This document shows positions 59,916 through 64,000 of a stretch of DNA of 64,000 nucleotides, one piece after another. Below the pieces are notes generated by a model. The model saw only the letters and a program-made list of their open reading frames with translations, did no database searches and was not told where the DNA came from. Origin of the DNA: Aquibium microcysteis (GTDB lineage: Bacteria; Pseudomonadota; Alphaproteobacteria; Rhizobiales; Rhizobiaceae); the NCBI RefSeq assembly GCF_014495845.1, contig NZ_CP061080.1, positions 5,694,001 through 5,758,000 of the forward strand. The letters are read 5' to 3'. A program made the position numbers and the translations under genes. The number at the start of each line of letters is the position of its first letter. Positions within the stretch are counted from its first letter, which is position 1.

Positions 59916-61001
59916 ATGGACTTCAAACGCTTCGCTCCACGCCTCGCATCGGCGGGTGCGCTCGCCCTGTTCGCCGCCATCGCTCCCGCCGCGGCGGACT
60001 TCGCCGCGGTCGGGAACCCGAAGCCGGCAGTCATCCTGTTCGGACCGGCCAATGACGGCGGCTGGTCGCAGGCGATCGACGAGGCGCGCCAGAAGCTCGA
60101 AGGCGATCTCGGGCTGAAGATCCCGCAGGCGGCGGAGGTGCCGGAAGCGGCCACCGCCATCCGCCCGGCCGCGGAGCTGTTCATCGAGCGGGGCGCCAAC
60201 ATCGTGATCGGCTCGGCCTTCGGCTATTCGGACACGTTCGCGACGCTGGCCGAGCAGTTCCCGGAGGTCGTGTTCATCAACCCGGCCGGGACGACCAACG
60301 GCAAGAACCTGAAGAGCGTCTACGGCCGCACCTACGAGACGCATTATCTGTGCGGCATGGTCGCCGGCGGGCTGACCAAGTCGAACAAGATCGGCTTCGT
60401 CGCGGCCAACCCCTTCGGCCTCGTCAACTGGACCGTCAACGCCTACCTGCTCGGCGCCCGCCAGGTAAATCCGAACGTGGAACTGTCGGTCGTCTTCACC
60501 GGCGCCTGGGGCGATCCGGTCAAGGAGCGCGCGGCCGCCGAGGCCCTCATCGAGCAGGGCGCGGACGTGCTCGGCCAGCACGTCGACACGCCCACGGTGC
60601 AGATCGTGGCGGCCGAGAAGGGCGTCTACGGCACCGGCCACCACCGCGACCTGTCGGAGTTCAGCAGCGCCACGCAGTGCTCGTCGGTGTGGACCTGGGA
60701 GCGCTTCCTGAAGCCCGAGATCGAGAAGATCGCGGCCGGAACCTTCGAGGCCGCCCCGTACGGCGCCTTCCTCTCCATCGGCGAGGGCGCCATCGACGTC
60801 GCCTGCTGCGGCCCGGCCGTCTCCGAGGAGCTGAAGGCCAAGGTGATGGCCGAGCGCGAGGCGATCCTCGCGGGCAAGCAGATCTTCGCCGGCCCGCTGG
60901 CCGACCGCGACGGCAAGGAGCGCGTCGCCGCAGGTGCTTCGCTCGGCGACGCGGATCTCTGGGCCATGGACTGGTACGTCGCCGGCGTGAGCGGGCAGTA
61001 G
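59916..61001 (+). CDS. BMP-family ABC transporter substrate-binding protein
   Basis: This 361-residue PnrA/Med-type basic membrane protein starts at ATG 59916. The signal peptide is about 1-29 (ends PAAA/D). The mature part has the BMP pattern: PAVILFGPANDGGWSQAIDEAR, GSAFGYSDTFATLAEQFPEVVFINPAG, GRTYETHYLCGMVAGGLTKSNKIGFVAANPFG and GADVLGQHVDTPTVQIVAAEKGVYGTG. Such proteins bind nucleosides or related purines; rhizobial relatives near ABC genes take up xanthine/guanosine-like compounds. The actual ligand is not known. It is the first gene of a four-gene operon with an ATPase and two permeases. Confidence 0.9.
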   Translation: MDFKRFAPRLASAGALALFAAIAPAAADFAAVGNPKPAVILFGPANDGGWSQAIDEARQKLEGDLGLKIPQAAEVPEAATAIRPAAELFIERGANIVIGSAFGYSDTFATLAEQFPEVVFINPAGTTNGKNLKSVYGRTYETHYLCGMVAGGLTKSNKIGFVAANPFGLVNWTVNAYLLGARQVNPNVELSVVFTGAWGDPVKERAAAEALIEQGADVLGQHVDTPTVQIVAAEKGVYGTGHHRDLSEFSSATQCSSVWTWERFLKPEIEKIAAGTFEAAPYGAFLSIGEGAIDVACCGPAVSEELKAKVMAEREAILAGKQIFAGPLADRDGKERVAAGASLGDADLWAMDWYVAGVSGQ

Positions 61002-61035
61002 CCCCGCTCATCCTCCGATTGCTGGTGGTGCGGTC

Positions 61036-62535
61036 ATGACCGACGCGATCGTCCTGCGCGGGATCTCCAAGAGCTTCGGCGGCTTCAAGGCGCTGGACGG
61101 CGTGGACTTCGCCGCCCGCACCGGCGAGGTTCACGCCCTGCTCGGCGAGAACGGTGCGGGCAAGTCGACGCTGATGAACGTCGCCGCCGGCCTCTATGCG
61201 CCCGACGAGGGCCGGATCGAGATCGGCGGCGAGAGCGTCCGGCTGTCGGGAGCCCGCGAGGCCGCCGCGCGCGGCGTGGGCATGGTGCACCAGCACTTCA
61301 AGCTGGTGCGCGCATTTTCCGTGCTGGAGAACATCTGCCTGTTCAACCCGGGCCGGTCGCCGGCCGAGATCGCCGCGCAGGCGACGGCGCTTGCCGGCCG
61401 CATGGGCTTCGCGGTCGGGCTGTCGCAGCGGGTCGGCGACCTCGGCATCGCCGAGCAGCACCGGATCGAGATCCTCAAGGTGCTGGTGGCCGGCGCCCGC
61501 ATCGTGATCCTGGACGAGCCGACGGCCGTGCTCGGCGAGGCGGAGGGCCGCGTCCTGATGGGGCTGGTGCGCGGGCTGGCCGAGGCCGGCCGCGCCGTCG
61601 TCCTCGTCACGCACAAGCTGCACGAGGCGCTCGACCATTCCGACCGCATCACGGTCATGCGCGGCGGCCGCAAGGTGGCCGAGGCGCGGCCGGCCGATCT
61701 CGACCCGTCGCGGCTGACGACGATGATCGTCGGCGAGCAGATCGTGGAACGGCCGTCGCCCTCGAAGGCGATCGGCGCCCCGCGCCTGCGGCTGGAGGAC
61801 GTGCACCGCGCCGGCGAGGACGGACGCCGCGGCCTCGAGGGCATCTCCTTCGAGGTGCGCGGCGGCGAGATCTACGGCATGGCCGGCGTGTCCGGGAACG
61901 GGCAGAACCAGCTCGCCGAGGTGATCGCCGGCCTGGCGGAGCCCGAGGCGGGGCAGGTCGCCATGGGCGACGGCGCCGGCCTGAGCCCCGCCCCGCCGCT
62001 GAAGCAGCGGCGGGCGCGGCTCGCCTTCATTCCCGTCGACCGCTACCGCCACGCGCTGGCCGGCGGGGTGGGCGTGACGGACAATTATGCGGTCAAGGGC
62101 ACGCTCGCCGGCCGCTACGGGTCGTGGCTGCGCTTCGACCGCAAGGCGGCGCGCGCGGCGACGCAGGCGGCGATCGGCGCCTTCGACGTGCGCGGCGTGC
62201 GCGGCCCCGGCCAGCGCGCGGCGCTGCTGTCGGGCGGCAACGCGCAGAAGCTGGTGATCGCGCGCGAGTTCGCCGACGAGCCGGCCGTGGTGCTGGCGCA
62301 TAGCCCCTCGCGCGGTCTCGACGTGCGCGCCACCAAGGCCGTGCACGACCGCCTGCGCGAGGCGCGCGACCGGGGCGCCGCCGTCATCCTGATGAGCGAG
62401 GACCTGGACGAGATCCTGCTGCTTTCCGACCGCATCGGCGTGCTGAACGGCGGCCGCATCGCGGCCGAATTCGCCGCACCCGCCGACCGAGCGGCGATCG
62501 GCGCGGCGATGGTTTCGCACGAGGCGTCATCATGA
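61036..62535 (+). CDS. Nucleoside-type ABC transporter ATP-binding protein (tandem)
   Basis: This 499-residue protein has two ABC modules in one chain. The first has Walker A GENGAGKS (37-44) and Walker B VILDEPTAVLGEAE, but its signature is GIAEQHRIEI rather than LSGGQ, as in this family. The second has a degenerate Walker A GVSGNGQNQ and a good LLSGGNAQK signature and DEPAVVLAHSPSRGLDV. This is normal for the RbsA/nucleoside importer ATPases (NupA/YufO-like). Its stop overlaps the next gene by four bases. Confidence 0.92.
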   Translation: MTDAIVLRGISKSFGGFKALDGVDFAARTGEVHALLGENGAGKSTLMNVAAGLYAPDEGRIEIGGESVRLSGAREAAARGVGMVHQHFKLVRAFSVLENICLFNPGRSPAEIAAQATALAGRMGFAVGLSQRVGDLGIAEQHRIEILKVLVAGARIVILDEPTAVLGEAEGRVLMGLVRGLAEAGRAVVLVTHKLHEALDHSDRITVMRGGRKVAEARPADLDPSRLTTMIVGEQIVERPSPSKAIGAPRLRLEDVHRAGEDGRRGLEGISFEVRGGEIYGMAGVSGNGQNQLAEVIAGLAEPEAGQVAMGDGAGLSPAPPLKQRRARLAFIPVDRYRHALAGGVGVTDNYAVKGTLAGRYGSWLRFDRKAARAATQAAIGAFDVRGVRGPGQRAALLSGGNAQKLVIAREFADEPAVVLAHSPSRGLDVRATKAVHDRLREARDRGAAVILMSEDLDEILLLSDRIGVLNGGRIAAEFAAPADRAAIGAAMVSHEASS

Positions 62536-63674
62536 GCGACGCACCGCTTGCCGCAGACGCAGGCCTGGACGCTTCGGCGGGCGCCGGAAAGGCCCGCCGC
62601 AAGCTCGCGTCCGTCCAGCTCGTCCCGTTCCTGGAGGTGCGGCAGAGCGTGTCGGAGCGCTACCGCATCGCGGTCTATGCCGCGAGCCTGGCGGTCGCAG
62701 CGCTGGCTTCGGTGGCGCTGCTCGCCGCCTCGGGCGTCGCGCCCGCCGATCTGGCGCGCGAGATCGCGACCGTCGGCTTCGGCTCGCCGCGGGCGCTGGG
62801 CTCGGTGCTGGCGCAGACCGCACCGCTGGCCATCGGCGGGCTCGCCACCGCGATCGCCTTCCGCGCCGGCTTCTGGAACATCGGGCTCGAAGGCCAGATG
62901 ATCCTCGGCGCGATCTTCGCCGCCTTCGTGGCGATCCACGACGTCGGACCGGAGAGCCTGCGCATCGTGCTGATGGCGCTGGCCGCCTGCGCCGGCGGCA
63001 TGCTGTGGATCGCCGGTCCGGGTTTCCTCAAGCAGCGCCTCGGGGTCAACGAGGTGATCAGCACGCTGCTCCTGAACTACGTCGCCTTCAACCTCCTGCT
63101 GCATCTGCTCTACGGGCCGTGGAAGGACCCGGTCTCGGCCTTCCCGCACACGCAGCAGTTCGAAACCGTCGAGCGGCTGGCGCCGCTCGGATGGCAGAAC
63201 CTGACGCTGGCCCTGCCGCTGGCGATCGCCGTCGTGCTGGTCGCCTGGTGGGCGCTCTCGGTCAGCCGCTTCGGCTACCTCGTCGACCTGATGCGCGCGA
63301 ACCGCGAGATGGCGCGGGCTGTCGGCGTGCCGGTGGCGGCGCTGTCGACGGTGGCGATCCTCGCCTCGGGCGCGGTCGGCGGGCTCGCCGGCTTCGCGAT
63401 TTCGGCCGGGATCGAGTTCCGCACGACGCAGAACTTCTTCGTCGGCTATCTCTTCTCGGGCGTCCTCATCGCCTTCATCGCCCGCAACCACCCGCTCGGC
63501 GTGCTGGTCGTGTCCTTCGCGATGGCGGTGCTGCTGCTGCTCGGCCAGAGCCTGCAGGTCTTTTTCGGCATCCCCGCGGCGCTGGTGCAGCTGGTGCAGG
63601 CGATCTTCATCGTCTGCGTGGCGGCGTCGGAATTCTTCCTCACCTACCGCATGCACTGGCGGAGCGCGTCGTGA
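62532..63674 (+). CDS. Nucleoside-type ABC transporter permease 1
   Basis: This 380-residue inner-membrane permease of the NupP/YufP type has about 8-9 hydrophobic segments. The IGGLATAIAFRAGFWNIGLEGQMILGAI block is the hallmark of this subfamily. Also present are GVNEVISTLLLNYVAFNLL and a region with RTTQNFFVGYLFSGVLIAFIARNHPLG. ATG 62532 is coupled to the ATPase stop. The stop overlaps the next permease start (GTGA). Confidence 0.92.
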   Translation: MSDAPLAADAGLDASAGAGKARRKLASVQLVPFLEVRQSVSERYRIAVYAASLAVAALASVALLAASGVAPADLAREIATVGFGSPRALGSVLAQTAPLAIGGLATAIAFRAGFWNIGLEGQMILGAIFAAFVAIHDVGPESLRIVLMALAACAGGMLWIAGPGFLKQRLGVNEVISTLLLNYVAFNLLLHLLYGPWKDPVSAFPHTQQFETVERLAPLGWQNLTLALPLAIAVVLVAWWALSVSRFGYLVDLMRANREMARAVGVPVAALSTVAILASGAVGGLAGFAISAGIEFRTTQNFFVGYLFSGVLIAFIARNHPLGVLVVSFAMAVLLLLGQSLQVFFGIPAALVQLVQAIFIVCVAASEFFLTYRMHWRSAS

Positions 63675-64000
63675 CCGAGTTCCTGATCAACTGGGTGGCG
63701 ATCGTGCCGAGCTTCGCGGTGCCCTTCGCACTGGCGGCGCTGGGGCTGATCATCTGCGAGCAGGCGGGCGTGCTGAACCTCGGCGCGGAAGGCTTCATGC
63801 TGGCCGGCGCGCTGGCCGGCGTCGGCCTGACGATCAATGGAGTCTCTCCCGAAGCGGCGCTCGCAGGTTCGGCGCTGGCGGGTGCCGCGCTCGGCGTCGT
63901 CTTCGCCGTCCTCGCGGCGAGCCTGAGGATCAACCACGTGATCGCCGGACTGGCGCTGGTCTTCTCTGCGCAGGCGCTGACGAGCTATGTCGCGAGCAGC
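63671..64000 (+). CDS. Nucleoside-type ABC transporter permease 2 (3' end outside window)
   Basis: It starts at GTG 63671, overlapping the stop of permease 1 by four bases, and is open to the right edge (110 residues seen). The pattern PFALAALGLIICEQAGVLNLGAEGFMLAGALAGVG is the NupQ/YufQ-type hallmark; a second helix pair follows (GVVFAVLAASLRINHVIAGLALVF). With permease 1 it forms the membrane channel of the importer. Confidence 0.9.
   Translation, partial: MTEFLINWVAIVPSFAVPFALAALGLIICEQAGVLNLGAEGFMLAGALAGVGLTINGVSPEAALAGSALAGAALGVVFAVLAASLRINHVIAGLALVFSAQALTSYVASS

Overview
The window is a GC-rich chromosomal segment that reads as an alphaproteobacterium of the Hyphomicrobiales/Rhizobiales type. 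The grounds are the frcR/frcK-frcBCA fructose locus, a cysD-cysNC pair with fused CysN and CysC, a glgP-glgC-glgA-pgm-glgX glycogen block, a betI/betC/betA/betB osmoprotectant locus and DUF982, DUF4112 and DUF1499 proteins. The species cannot be fixed from the sequence alone. Two genes run off the edges: an acyl-CoA synthetase on the left and a BMP-type ABC permease on the right.

Left housekeeping part (1-14150): acyl-CoA ligase end, DUF1499 membrane protein, PhnA-like protein, MBL-fold hydrolase, bioY with a clear terminator, then leftward cysD-cysNC-cysQ (sulfate activation and PAP removal, each overlapping the next by a few bases), a UDP-sugar epimerase, and the fructose locus (frcR-frcK leftward, frcB-frcC-frcA rightward from a shared palindromic control region).

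Accessory island (about 14150-36690): it holds an ImmA/IrrE metallopeptidase with an unknown partner gene, a GT29 (sialyltransferase-like) protein, and a higBA locus whose toxin gene was cut down to 15 codons by a decayed IS3 element. Next come a four-gene envelope cassette (lipoprotein, DUF2272 + transglycosylase + EF-hand enzyme, membrane protein, secreted protein) and an IS21 element with exact ends and a 6-bp target duplication inserted in an IS66 fragment. These are followed by a DUF2726 gene, an IS66 fragment, a near-complete IS66 with an odd palindromic insertion in its transposase, an IS630 tail, and an AT-rich three-gene operon (FAD/NAD-binding protein, unknown 256-aa protein, 883-aa PIN-domain protein). 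The island ends in a graveyard of IS pieces. The three-gene operon is the best candidate for an undescribed conflict or defence system; the envelope cassette is second.

Right part (36695-64000): glycogen operon without glgB, ending with an alpha-glucosidase. A 1.1-kb block follows in which two different palindromic repeat families alternate three times. Then come a DegT aminotransferase, DUF4112/DUF982 and SH3 proteins, tRNA-Pro(CGG), betB, a toxin-antitoxin pair facing the other way between betB and betA, then (leftward) betI-betC-GST-dehydratase-betA with a BetI-type palindrome upstream of betI, and finally a BMP/nucleoside-type ABC transporter operon.
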